A stretch of DNA of 64,000 nt from Adiantum capillus-veneris (lineage: Eukaryota > Streptophyta > Polypodiopsida > Polypodiales > Pteridaceae). A program made the position numbers and the translations under genes. Under the pieces are notes generated by a model. The model saw nothing but the letters and a program-made list of their open reading frames with translations, was not told the DNA's origin and ran no database searches. Location: assembly GCA_014529385.2 (NCBI GenBank), contig CM043944.1, positions 92,599,476 through 92,663,475 of the forward strand, in the 5' to 3' direction. This document shows, in pieces, positions 1 to 10,734 of this stretch. Position 1 is the stretch's first letter; every line of letters begins with the position of its first letter.

Positions 1-2311
1 GGGTGTGGAAGGATAGAGGTGACATGGTAGACAAACCACCATACAGCAGAATAAGTCCACCGAAGCAGACAATTCAACCAAAAAACAAGGTAATAAAATA
101 GATATGGATCCCAAAAAAAATGCTCAGCAAAAACTTAAATGCAACTAGCATTTGGATCCCGAAACCAAAACAAAAGGAACTCCCTTCAGTATAAGCAACA
201 TCGGAAGGCAGAAAAACACTGCATATGAAACTGGAAAACCGATATATGTGGGTGCCAATCAGCAGCAAAACAATGACAACCGTGGCAGTAGCAATACACC
301 TACACAAACCGGCAAGGCAAAGCTACAAATGGAAAACAAAAGAGACAAAGTCTATGGCCAATTCCTCCATGAAAATTCTCTCCATGGAGACGACTACGGC
401 CATATCGACAGTAGCGGCAAACCTCGCGACTGTTGCAAGAAAAACGATCAAACAAAGAGTGGTAGAGTTACAACTTTTTCTTGCAAAGAAAATCTGCCGA
501 CCAAATCAACAACCAACAGGAAACCTCGACGGCGAATGCCAATAAGCATCTTGCTTATACCCTTCTCTTGCACATCATTAATTTTTCCATGCATTGACCG
601 AGTATGCATGATATAGGACCACATTACACGGCCAAGCATTAGCACGAGTTTGCACCCATGCACAGCACATACAAAGAGGCGATACCTTGTCGTCTGGGAG
701 GACTCCGGCTAGGAGGGGGGGAGGCATTCTCAAATGTGGACCCAATGGCAAAAAGAGCAAAAAAGGGCATGTTTTTCGACTATTTTAAGGGTTGTCGTTT
801 GATTGTAATTTTTTTTGGACTAATCCAAGTACATATGCCCTTATACAGCATGAACCTACAAGTATATGGGGCCAAACGCCAAATCAAGCCCCTAGGTGTG
901 TGTATATAAGTAAAAATAGCCATTTTTCGGGCAAAATATTGGAAATCCGAACATAAAAATTGCATTTGAGTGTTTATACTGTTTTGCGGTAATGTTTTTG
1001 ATTTATTATGATTTTTGGAGATTTTTTGGGTTTAATTTGCTATTTTTCTTTTAATTTTACTAATTTTCGGCAGAAAAACTTCAAAAATACAAAAAGCAGG
1101 TGAAAAACGGTTGTAATGAAAAACAAAAAATATGGGGATGATCAATAACTATAGGACAACCTATGGTACAGAGGGGGTGCAATTATGTGAATGGAGCGGA
1201 AAGCATGATTTGGCCAGATTTTGACCGAAACGTCAAATTTCTCGTAAACTGGGCAAATGGAGTCCAAATCAAGAAATTTTTGAGCCTAAACCGCATCTCG
1301 CAAGAATTTTGGAGCACATGTCAAATTTCATGAAAAGTGGTTTGGGGACCCCCATTATAAGAAATTTTCACTTCATTTTAAGTTCATTTCCAACTATTGC
1401 CCTTTGAGAGAGAGTTCTGCCACCTAGAGCGAACGGAACTTCCAGTAGCTTCTACGATGCACACGACTACCTGACAGGCTCCAGACATGAGAGGTAGGCT
1501 CACCACCTTGAGATTTTCATGCATGTTTGTCGTTTTGTTGAGAAAACTAGCGTAGGGTTCACACAGAAAGCGGGCAGTAGAGACCTACAAGTAGAAGTGG
1601 CCACCTAACGGCTAACCCAAAAGCAATGAGACTTCATCGACAGCTTACCCTAGCATAGGAAACCAGTCTTGGATGCCCAAAGGCAGTAGAAAACCATCGG
1701 GAAAAACCCTAATTCCTAGAGCCCCACAAGAGGCCACCAAATGGGAAATTGGTGGAGAGGTGCCCAAATGCTACTAAAACTCATGGGTAGGAGCATCTCA
1801 ACATGCTCAACAAGTCTATATAGCCCACATGGCCAAAAGGTGACCCGAAACGACACTAAACTTCAGAAACGGCATCAGACACACAAAGCGTCAAATAGCT
1901 CTCGCGGCCAAAACGGAAGTCCGTTTGCCACCAAACTTCACGAGCAGCTTTCCTAGACCATCAACAACCAAGTCCTATGGTGGTAGACCACCACAAGTCA
2001 TCGAAGACATGTAAACGGAACCACGGGTGCTTCTAGAGAGACAAATTTCCAAACGAAACTCCGGTGAAGCCAAAGTCGACAAAAACCATACGGCAAGGAT
2101 CCCCAAGGGATCGGGAAGCTATGGAGACCAACATCAAGAAATTTCATCGCTGAAAAGCACTCCAAAAGTCAGAAAACGGCTCGGAGGCTCTGAAATCCAC
2201 ACAAGGAGTTACTTTCTATCTATTTGACTTTTTTGTTGAAATAGGGCTTAAAAGGGACTCAGGGGGACTAAGGGCAAGCACCAGTAGCAGTCTCCACAAA
2301 AATTTCACCAG
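1..2311. other. Intergenic stretch, no supported gene
   Basis: Open frames here are short, overlap in several phases and resemble no family I recognise. 750-1,400 is AT-rich with runs of T. The longest frame (152-616, +) has a low-complexity Lys/Asn/Thr composition and no recognisable domain. No LTR matching the one starting at 6,782 is visible. The right part may be leader of the element that follows. Confidence 0.5.
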
Positions 2312-3190
2312 GAGACATCCTACGCGTAGGATGTCTCAAGACCATTTCTGGGCACCAACCCCAACATCTCTCATCACACAAAGTTTCTGAATAGCCTTTA
2401 CATGCTAGCCACCAAGTTTCATCACATATGGACAAAAATTGACCTCATATGCATGAAAAAACGCAAAGTCAGGGCATAGAGGAAATAATGGGCCATAGAC
2501 CTACCAAAACTTGTCCAAATCACATGAAACTTGCACAATACATTCATGAGCACATTGCCAACCTATCTGTGTGGTCACATGCAAAAAATGATAAAATAAA
2601 CAATCTACGCGTAGGATGTCTAAATGAAATTTTTGGCCCACAGATGGTGTTTTTCAATTCCAGATCTCTTCATATCACCTTCAAGAGCTCATATATCAAG
2701 TTTCAAGACATTCCCATCACTTTTGGCCCCCAACACCTTCAAGATACACTTTTTGAGCCCAAAAACACTACACATGGTCTTACCAACACCAAATCTTGTC
2801 CAAATCAAAATCCAAGAGCAGGGCCATGTTCCACATGCCAAGAGTTACCCACAGAACAAATCTCAAGCAATTTTGATGAAAAAGACATCCTACACGTAGG
2901 ATGTCTCTAGCATTATTTTGACTTACTCTGCAAGAAATGACCTCATGGGAGCCATTACCATGGTGCAAGGAGCCCATATATCAAATTTGAACCCATTTGA
3001 ATATCATTTGTCACCTGTTGTGGACATCCTACCCAATTTGTGAGCCTAAAGCATGAATTTGCCCAAAAATGCACTTTTTGATGCCGAAACCCAATTCCAA
3101 TCACATAGCCATGTTGCATAGGCCAAGGGCCACCAGCCTGGCAAGTTTCACCAAAAACTGATAAAAAAGACATCCTACGCGTAGGATGTC
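2312..3190. repeat. Tandem array, 285-bp period, palindrome in each unit
   Basis: Four palindromic sites lie at 2312-2337 (perfect, 26 bp), 2599-2620 (left arm decayed), 2884-2905 (one mismatched pair) and 3169-3190 (perfect, 22 bp). Each is built on the half-site GACATCCTACG followed by its reverse complement. Their centres are exactly 285 bp apart three times over. The sequence between them is much more diverged but still alignable: an (A)CTTGTCCAAATCA-like block sits about 183 bp after the centre in each unit, and an AAAANTGATAAAA-like block sits just before the next palindrome. The array ends about 120 bp before a long open frame, so it probably forms the leader of that element. I do not recognise the repeat family. 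Confidence 0.85.
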
Positions 3191-3312
3191 TAAATGATAA
3201 ATTTTGTCCAGAATTATACTGTGAGCACATGCAGGGTTTCCCAAGTTTCTTTTAAGTTTTATTTTCAATTTTCAAGTCATTTGGATAGTTAAAACTCAGT
3301 TTCTCAGCTGAT

Positions 3313-4560
3313 GTGGAAAAAACGCTAACCGAACTACTGAGTGCAACAGGATCTATGGCAGCTGCAAAATCACCGACAAAGAAGAAGAGAATGACGATAA
3401 AAGATTACTTGGAAGAAGTGGAGCCATTTGTCATCCAAGAAGGAACTCTGAAGCCAACCAGCACATGGATTCAGGAGGACTTGCTAGAGTCTAATGACTT
3501 GAAGATCTACCAAGGTATGTTCAAAGATAATGAAGGAAATGCAATAGAGCTACCCATGCTACCTCGGGAGCTCAATGAGTTTGTCAAAAGAAAGATGGAA
3601 GAGTACCTGGAGAAGATAGATCTCCATAACTATTTTGAAGCTTTGCCGAAAGGAATCGACATCAAAAGAGTTTGGGAGTTTGTAACTACAATAAAAGAAG
3701 ATGGAGTGGCCAGAGTCACTGATCTGCAGGGCAAGCCGGACATTGTGATTGTAATCACAAAGAGAGTGGTAGCAGCAACACTAGACCTCTCCAACAAAGG
3801 GGATAGTGTGACAAAGAGAAGAGATGAAGTCAAGGTGTACTCAGAAAAGAAAAAAAACTACACCTTTGAAGACATTGCAAACCCTAAAGTGGCTATCATG
3901 AGCCAGCTCTACAACCAGTATTTCCACATGTGTACAAAGCGGCCACAAAATTACAGAATGCCGCCTGAAGCAATTGCCACAACCTTCACCTGGGCAATGC
4001 AGAAGAGCAAGCCGAAGGTGATCAACTATGCTGCTTATATCCATGACAATCTGGTGAAGATGGGCAACGAGAACCCTACCTACATTGTGCCGGGTGAGTT
4101 GATAACGAAAGTGGTTTATGGGGCATTGCACGCCAAGGGAAGATGGCCTGACCCTCCATCACAGAATGACTGGCTAAGGCTCAAAGAAGATAAAGAAGAG
4201 GAACCGCCCAAAGCACCCATAGTTGCCACACGATTGAAGCGCCAGTTAGAGACCCTGCAAGAGGAGCAGCCAAAGTTGAAGAAGGGAAAGAAGGAAACTG
4301 TACAAGTGCCGGTCAAAGAGACAAAATCACAGAAAGCGGCACGGTTAGAAAGATTAATGGAAAGCTTCAGAGCGGAAAGAGCACTCGAGGGAGATTTGAG
4401 TGAGTTATGGAAGCCATCACTAGAAGCAATGTCGAGGTCATCCCGAAGGGTGCACAGAGATAGATTTGAAGATTATATCAAAAATTTTGAGATTCTGGAT
4501 GCTACGGTAGAAAACATCCCTAACATCCCATTTACAGAAGAAGAAGTGGATGAAGTATAA
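3313..4560 (+). CDS. Unrecognised retroelement-associated protein, N-terminal part (415 codons)
   Basis: This is the longest clean coding frame in the left third. It begins TLTELLSATG and is rich in Lys/Glu. Residues about 30-290 look globular, with stretches such as FVIQEGTLKPTSTWIQEDL and KVINYAAYIHDNLVKMG. The segment around residues 130-280 has the order of features seen in gag-like plant transposon protein domains (a V-GKPDIV strand, then a helical block with paired aromatic residues), but this is a weak resemblance. After residue 290 it becomes charged and disordered (KLKKGKK, EEEVDEV). The same frame continues past the TAA at 4558-4560 into a Pro/Gln/Glu-rich stretch ending at about 4780, so the stop looks secondary. 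The gene lies between the 285-bp array and a polypurine tract plus LTR start, which suggests it is the coding part of a non-autonomous LTR element. No protease, reverse transcriptase or integrase motif is visible in it. Confidence 0.55.
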   Translation: MEKTLTELLSATGSMAAAKSPTKKKRMTIKDYLEEVEPFVIQEGTLKPTSTWIQEDLLESNDLKIYQGMFKDNEGNAIELPMLPRELNEFVKRKMEEYLEKIDLHNYFEALPKGIDIKRVWEFVTTIKEDGVARVTDLQGKPDIVIVITKRVVAATLDLSNKGDSVTKRRDEVKVYSEKKKNYTFEDIANPKVAIMSQLYNQYFHMCTKRPQNYRMPPEAIATTFTWAMQKSKPKVINYAAYIHDNLVKMGNENPTYIVPGELITKVVYGALHAKGRWPDPPSQNDWLRLKEDKEEEPPKAPIVATRLKRQLETLQEEQPKLKKGKKETVQVPVKETKSQKAARLERLMESFRAERALEGDLSELWKPSLEAMSRSSRRVHRDRFEDYIKNFEILDATVENIPNIPFTEEEVDEV

Positions 4561-6052
4561 CGGCAACTGCTAGAAGAGCAGGAAGGCCAGGAAAGAGAGC
4601 GGAAGACCAAGGCGTACCGGGAATTCAAGAAGACGCCACCAACTCCACCGTCAAGCCCGGAATCCATCCCACCGCCATCACCACCTCCTCATAGCCCTCC
4701 ACAAACCCAACAAAAGGAGGAGGAACAAGAAGATTTTCAGCAAGAAAAGAGCCAAGAGCAAGAGCAGCAAGAAGAAGAATAGAAAGAGGAAAAGATAGAT
4801 CCAGAGGAAGGAAGGTTTAACACATTCCAGAGAAGAGGTAGCTACAGTAGCATTTGACTTGTCAAGCACAAGGCCCAAAGAACAGATGCAGAGCCTGCGG
4901 TTAGTGGAACTAAAAGAGATGGACACTGATACAGTGGACCTGCAGCCACCCACCAATGATTGGGATGTGGTGATGAACAAGCTAACCGGGCTCAAGGCAC
5001 AATCAATGGCCACGAAAAGTGAGATTGCTAATCTCAAAGCCTATGAAGTTTTTGTCAAATCTGAAGTAGACACACTACAAAGACATAACCAAGAGCATAT
5101 AGAGAAAGAAGTAGAGCTACAAGCCAGTCTGGCCACGGCATTACAAAGATTCCAGGAGATGGAACGAGTGAATTAGGCAGCAGCTCAAAGACTGCAAAGA
5201 GCTGAAGAAGAATACAGAAAACTCAGCAAGACATTGACAGATGCAGAGAGGGAAAGGGACAACCTAACCCTACAACTTGCTGAAGAATCCAAGGAAGTGG
5301 AAGCCATGAGGAATGCCAGAGAGAAGGCAGAGATAGAGCAGGAGGCTAGCTAGGATGAGGTCATCGAGCTAAAAGACCATATTAAAGTCAAGGATCAAAC
5401 CATCCAACGGCTATGGGCATCTCCTACCAGAGTCAGAGCTGCTAGCTCGACTCACACCACTTCAGAGACGGAACTTTATGAAGAACAAATGAAAGAGCTC
5501 CAAAAGGAGTTAACCTTAGAGAAAAAGCAAAGGCTGATGATGGCCAAGGGGTCAGTGATCATGCAAACCCGCATGGAAGAAGAGCACAAAGCAATGCAGA
5601 ATGAGCTAGAAACCATCAAGAGAAAGCTTGAAGAGGCGGAAGAGATAAATGCCGATTTGAATGACCTCCTTGTGAATATGGGAGAACAAGATGAAGCAGA
5701 AAAGAAGACATTTCAGAAGAAAATAGAAGAGCTGAGAGGACAACAGTAAACAGAAGAGCAGTTTAGCACCGGGCCAACATCCATGGAGGGAATAGACTTA
5801 GAGAATGTGGCAGATCCAGTGGACACCACCATGCAAGAGGAAATCCTTGTAGGGCCCTCTCAAGAGACACAAGATCTGACACAAGAAGAAGAAGAGAAGC
5901 TGCAAAAGGCAATAGAAGCAGCAGTCAAAGACATAGCTAGAGAAGCTTTGGAATGGGAGCAGAGGGTCTTTAAATCAATGACTATTCAGAATATAGATGC
6001 CAACAAACTTCGGCGTGAATGGCTACAGCCTCTCTCCCATATCCTTTGCTGA
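4561..6052 (+). pseudogene. Coiled-coil continuation of the unrecognised element protein
   Basis: After a frame change between 4780 and 4859, coding potential continues in one frame to 6052, broken by three stops (5174-5176, 5351-5353, 5747-5749). The product is a long heptad-rich coiled coil: segments such as VELQASLATALQRFQEME, QLAEESKEVEAMRNAREK and ETIKRKLEEAEEINADL dominate residues coded by 4980-5740. An acidic segment (QEEEEKLQKAIEAAVKDIA) follows at 5880-5940. Neighbouring fragments share charge bias and codon use with the frame at 3313, so I read them as pieces of one ancestral protein of roughly 1,100 residues. Function unknown. A structural (capsid-like or scaffold) role is only an inference from position and coiled-coil content. 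Confidence 0.5.
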
Positions 6053-6729
6053 AATATGAAGCTACCACGATCAACAAGCAGATCAGAGACGAACCAATAG
6101 TGCCACTGTACAAAGCAGACATCTCCAAGCCTGAAGGGGTAAAGTTGATAGTCGACTCTCAACCCAGGTGGAGAAAGACATGGCTGTGACAAAGTATCCA
6201 CAATATCTAATCCATCTGGTAGAGGCACCTAAAGTCATCAGAGATAACCTAAGTTTCTGCCCTCTACCAAGGATGCAGACCTGGAAGGCCCATGAGCTAT
6301 TGCAAAGAAGCCAACCTACTTGGCTAAATTACCCGAAGCTACCAGGCTCAAAGGCAAGCGAGAGAATAAGCGGGCGCCATCAAATTGTTCACTGGATCGC
6401 CTGACCTATCTTGCATTATGATGAGAAAGATTTGCAAAGCACTTTTCGCAGTCTTCGAGACGTTCAAACCTGGCCAAGCGACAGACAATATCTTCTTCTT
6501 TCAAGATACATACAAATGTGCATACGATCTGTCTGGTCAGCCTTCCAAGGAGGTGATACATGAATTGTATCAAAGGATCATGTTTTTGCTATCCTATCAC
6601 CTCCAGGCCTTTGAAGAGGCTTTCTGCACTGGCTTCTTCACAATCAGCACTGACATATTCGGCCCGATGCTACTAGCTCAACATGCAAGATATCAGTCAC
6701 TGCTCAAGATGAGAGAAAACCTAAGATGA
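6053..6729 (+). pseudogene. C-terminal part of the unrecognised element protein, frameshifted
   Basis: Fragments in different frames read on from the coiled coil: KADISKPEGVKLIVDSQP near 6110-6160, PQYLIHLVEAPKVIRDNLSF near 6200-6260, and an uninterrupted stretch from about 6395 to 6729 containing ICKALFAVFETFKPGQATDN and ELYQRIMFLLSYHLQAFEEA. The last part is predicted helical and compact. It ends 40 bp before a polypurine tract. I recognise no family. At least two frameshifts separate it from the upstream part, so this copy is dead. Confidence 0.4.
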
Positions 6730-6767
6730 AGAAGTAGCTCAACAGCCATGTCGGGGACGACATGAAC

Positions 6768-6781
6768 AAGGAGGGGGGGAG
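6768..6781 (+). promoter_or_regulatory. Polypurine tract next to LTR
   Basis: A 14-nt purine run (AAGGAGGGGGGGAG) lies directly before TGTTAGAAGC. This is the usual arrangement of the plus-strand primer and 3' LTR of a retrotransposon. Confidence 0.6.
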
Positions 6782-7678
6782 TGTTAGAAGCTAAACACAC
6801 CCTACGGAAAATGACTGCTCGACGGATTATTATTTTTTGTAATTATTCATTTATTGAGAAAACCCGACATTTCACCTTTGTCAATATTGGGGCTTACAGA
6901 AGTTTCCAGATTGTATCCCAGTTTTGACATTTAGATTGAGTAGATGGTTAAATTGGAACATTAGGGTTTGAGATTGTAAGGTATTTATACCACTTTTTGA
7001 CCTTACTGAGAAAAAAATCTTTTGTCATTTTAAAAAGTTTGAAGTATGTGAGTGAGCGTACTATGTACGAGAGAGAGTGAGAGCTTCATCTTGACGCTAC
7101 GCGCGCACCGGTGGTCGGAATCGAGTGCGGAGAGGTGTAGCGTGTTGCCCCCAACGAGAGCTACGTGCCAATACCTACATTGCGCGCGTACAGTCCGGTT
7201 TTGCGAGCTCTATCTACGAGCTTCATCTGGTGATTCGGTGAGCATACGTTATCCGTTTTCGCATTTCAGCATATCCACGCGTTCGCATTGAGCAGAGCTA
7301 CACATTAGGCACTTCAGTTTTTGGAAACGATGACCTGCAAATTTCGGCCAGACATCCTACGTGATTTTGCACCGGGTGTTTTGGGTTGGGATTTTGGTTC
7401 ATGGACCTTAGGGAGAGCGACTTATTGGTGTTAGTAGGGTCACCTTCAAGTTCTGTGGCGTTTCGAGATTGTTTGATGGGTATTCGGCTCTAGAAAGCGT
7501 TGTAGGAAATCTCCTCTTATGCACTCCTGAAGGCTGTAGCTTAGAAATTGGTTAGAGACCTCTGTAGGAATTAGTTAGGAGTCAGTCAAGTGTAAATTGA
7601 CACCCTATGCTTGCTTCCATGCGCTTGCGGGTCGAGCTTCGTCCCTAGCTGACAAATCTTGTTAGGTGAGTTCTCGCT
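6782..7678 (+). mobile_element. Putative 3' LTR of the unrecognised element (right end not defined)
   Basis: Starts TGTTAGAAGC immediately after the polypurine tract and lacks any coding frame of note. A TATA-like sequence (GGTATTTATACC) occurs at about 6979-6990, where an LTR promoter could lie. The half-site GACATCCTACG of the upstream palindrome array recurs at about 7352-7362, tying this sequence to the same element. No second copy of this LTR is visible in the window, so neither its length nor its CA end can be fixed. The copia fragment that follows limits it to under 900 bp. Confidence 0.4.
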
Positions 7679-8979
7679 GTGCTGACGCCTGTCATAGCGT
7701 ATTCGTCCAACACTCCCACTTGTCGTATGACTACTGTGCGTTTTCTATGTGCATTGGCAGCTCATTTTGGTTGGGATGTACATCAATCATACATTATTAC
7801 TGCTTTGTTGAATGGTGACATATTTGAGGAAGTTTATGTAACGGAGCCTCGCGGTTATGTCATAAAAGGACAAGAGGACAAAGTGTGCAGATGTAAGAAG
7901 GCTTTGTATGGGTTGAAGAAATCTCCTCGTGCTTGGTATGAGAAAGCTGACACTCATTTGGTCAAACGAGGCTTTCGTATCAATCCAACAGAAAGCACAT
8001 TGTATGTAAAGCGTGATGGTGATGTATTTCTCATTGTGGTTCTCTATGTAGATGATTTGCTGATCACTGGACCAAATGAGAGACATATGTTGAATTTAAG
8101 GTTGATTTGAATGATACTTTCAAGATGAAAGATTTGGGACTGTTGCATCATTACTTGGGTATACAATTTAAGCAGTGTGATGGTGGTATTGCCTTGTGTC
8201 TGAAAAGTTACATAAAGACATTGCTATGTAAGTTTGGACTTGAGGATTGCAAACCTATTGCCACTCCCATGGAAACAGGTTTGAAGTTGAGTCTACATGA
8301 TGCTGGTGATCTTGCTGATGTCACTCTTTACCAAACTGCTCTTAGCTGCCTCATTTATGTATGCAACACGAGGCCAGATATTCAGTTTGTAGTCTCACAT
8401 GTCAGTAGATTTATGCATAGCCTAGGGTCTAAGCATTGGCAGGCTGTCAAGAGGATTTATCTCTACCTTAGTGGCACTTTACATCTTGGCTTGTTTTATC
8501 CCAAGGGGGGATCATTGCCGCCAGACTTACATGCTTTTTCGGACTCAATTTGGGCTGGTTGTTTTGACACGCGTGTGTCCATAAGTGGTTGTTGTTTCAT
8601 GCTTGGCAGTTCATGTATATCATGGTTGAGCAAGAAGCAACCTACTATGGCCACTTCGAGTTGTGAGGCTGAATACAAGGCAGTCTTCACAGCTACGGTT
8701 GAGTGTGTATGGCTCAAACGCCTTATGGATGATTTGGGTGTTGGACAGGACACTGCCAACACTATCTACACTGACAGTCAGAGCACATTGGCAGTTGCGA
8801 GGAACCCAGTTTTTCATGCTCACACAAAGCACATTGAGGTGCATTACCACTATGTCAGGGAGAGGCTCTCAGCAGGAGAGATCAGCTTGTCTTATGTGCC
8901 AACACAGGACAACCTTGCAGATTTTTTCACAAAGGCATTGTATCGTGAGAAGCTTGAAGCCTTCCGCAAAGCTTTATGA
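7679..8979 (+). pseudogene. Ty1/copia reverse transcriptase and RNase H, 5'-truncated
   Basis: The first frame (7679-8110) carries copia RT hallmarks: TVRFLCALAAHFGWDVHQ, GDIFEEVYVTEPRGYV, CKKALYGLKKSPRAWYEK and the catalytic VLYVDDLLITG. A one-base deletion near 8095-8105 moves the frame. The second frame (8107-8979) continues with MKDLGLLHHYLGIQF, the TRPDIQFVVSHVSRF block, ISWLSKKQPTMATSSCEAEY of RNase H, and the C-terminal NLADFFTKALYREKLEAFR. Gag, protease and integrase are absent, so the element is truncated at about 7.69 kb. The RT-RNase H part is otherwise well preserved with just one lesion, which implies a fairly recent copy. It acted in cytoplasmic virus-like particles to copy the element RNA. 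Confidence 0.9.
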
Positions 8980-9062
8980 TACTCCCCTTTGTGGACTAAT
9001 CATGTCCTCAGTGCATGGAACTTCCCTTTACTCATGTGCCAGAGTCTCGTTCACCGCATCAC

Positions 9063-9231
9063 TCTAGGGGGGATTTGTTACCATCGGGATAGATCCATAT
9101 CCATGTTAAATAATTTCCCTTTCCACTTGGCAACAAGTGTGAAGTTATCCTTGCATCCTCCTCATCTGACCACATTGAGGGATCAACTTGTGCCAAATAC
9201 TATGAAATGTAAACAAATAACTCTTGCATGA
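9063..9231 (+). mobile_element. Copia polypurine tract and start of its 3' LTR
   Basis: TCTAGGGGGGATT precedes TGTTACCATC at 9076. This lies 85 bp after the RNase H stop, as expected for a copia element. The LTR has no second copy here and its right end cannot be fixed. CACTA-derived sequence begins by about 9230. Confidence 0.5.
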
Positions 9232-9523
9232 TCCATCCTTTGGCCATGCATGCCTCTCGTTGGGACCATAGCCGCACAAAGTCTTTGATAGTCTTTTAAT
9301 ACCTCTCTAAAAAGAACATCCATCGTGCATGCACTACTCCACATATAGCTATCTCCTCAACCACGTAAATCAACAGGTGGATTTGGTCAAGAAGAACGAG
9401 TTGAGGAAATTCATCCTCAATGGCATACACAGTTTCCACGGCAAGTGTTTGAGCAACAGGGATGGCATCTATTTCAATTTCTTTGGAGCTTACAAGTCTA
9501 CAAGATAACACACAAGAGTACAT
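9230..9523 (-). pseudogene. CACTA (En/Spm) transposon protein fragment, DUF4218-like
   Basis: Read on the minus strand, the frame contains QIHLLIYVVEEIAICGVVHA followed by RWMFFLERYIKRL, the signature of the DUF4218 region found in plant CACTA elements (normally HLxxHLxxEAxxxGPVxxRWMYPFERxxKxLK). Downstream, in a shifted frame, MHGQRMDHARVICL resembles the following AEGWxxQESL segment. Only about 95 residues remain and the frame is broken at the 3' side. A second CACTA fragment lies at 18.96-19.25 kb on the same strand, with unrelated elements between, so the two may derive from different insertions. Confidence 0.6.
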
Positions 9524-9529
9524 TAAGTG

Positions 9530-10165
9530 CTTGTTGAGGATATTGTGTATATAAAGTTTAGTTGAGTGGAAATGTGGTGTACCTTACTAACTCTCCGAGT
9601 TTGAAAATAGCTTCCCTCACTTTCTTGTCTCGGCATATGCACATACTCACCGCGACAAAATGAACTGCAATGTGAGTGCATGTGCTCTTGCTATCTCGAA
9701 GTGCAAAAAGAAGAGTGCAAGCAGCTTACTACCATCATCGTCGCCATATAGTTAGATGCAAGGCTGGTGTCATGAGGGTGCCCCAAAGGGTGCCATCAAT
9801 GCATTAGACATGAGGGTTCCTGAGAGCTGATGTAGGATATGTAAACCAATCTCCTTACCCACTTCGCTATCCATTGTGTTGTAGTATGTACGATGACCTT
9901 GTGATGGAGAGTCCTATTTCATGTGCAGAATTATTTTACACTTATCTAGATGTCTCTGCATACCCTTCGAGAGTTTGAAATAAGCATAATATCACTAACA
10001 GTAAGCAACATAGGTATCCATGTACTTGATAATTGTAGCCCTCTATCCCGTGAAATCTCAGTATAGTAAAAAATATCACCAATATACAATCAAAACAAAG
10101 TTAGAGTCATTTATAAAAAATCGATAAAAATGGTCAAAAATGGTAAAATACTCTTGAAAAAAGGA
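9530..10165. other. No supported gene
   Basis: No recognisable coding signal on either strand. The sequence may be further decayed transposon, but nothing can be assigned. Confidence 0.5.
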
Positions 10166-10167
10166 GG

Positions 10168-10437
10168 CTAGAGCCCACCCATCATCTGTGTGCACGCGGA
10201 CGAAGGAAGGGCTCCAACCCTCATTTCTTTTCAAAAGAATTTATCCAATTTAATCATTTTTGTCTATTTTACGCCTTTAAAAAGGGGTCATTAAAGCCTC
10301 TCCATCATCCGTGTGCACGTGGATGATGGGGAGGCTCCAATTCTCGGTTTTTTTTTCAAAATAATCTATCCATTTTCACAATTCTTAGAAAGAGGAGTTA
10401 AAGCCTCCCCATCATCCGCGTGCACGCGGATGATGGG
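10168..10437. repeat. Three hairpin-forming repeats
   Basis: Centres at about 10192, 10315 and 10422. The third (10408-10437) is a perfect 30-bp palindrome around TGCA. The second is a near-perfect 28-bp palindrome with two G-T type changes in the stem. The first is more decayed. Outside the core, the stems are extended by different but complementary flanks: GAGCCC/GGGCTC in the first and GCCTC/GAGGC in the second. Each unit is preceded by a similar AAAG(C)CT(C/A)-rich lead. Confidence 0.8.
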
Positions 10438-10440
10438 TGG

Positions 10441-10484
10441 TCTGTGTGTGTGTGTGTGGTGTGTGTGTGTGTGTGTGTGTGTGA
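10441..10484. repeat. (TG)n microsatellite
   Basis: About 20 TG units interrupted once by GG, directly after the third hairpin repeat. Confidence 0.95.
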
Positions 10485-10734
10485 ACACTCCAAAGGAGAG
10501 AAAGAGCTAAGAAAACTCTGAAAAGATTGCATGCCAACTTAATGGCATTCATGAACAACACTTGTACTCTTTTTATCACGCTGATAGGTTGAAGATATGC
10601 ATGATCACATTTTCACATTTTATTGAGAAATATTTTTTTGTCTATTTTGAAAATGACAAAGTATCAAATAGAAATGGGAACCCTGATGAGACTTCTAGGC
10701 AAGATTATCTTTATGATCTTTTATGTCAAGGGCA

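Noticed and set aside
152-616. 154-codon plus-strand frame near the left edge
   Set aside because: Low-complexity composition, overlapping alternative frames, and no recognisable domain or context.
10168-10437. CRISPR-like array
   Set aside because: Only three units, with unequal spacing of 123 and 107 bp, spacers similar to each other, and a plant context.
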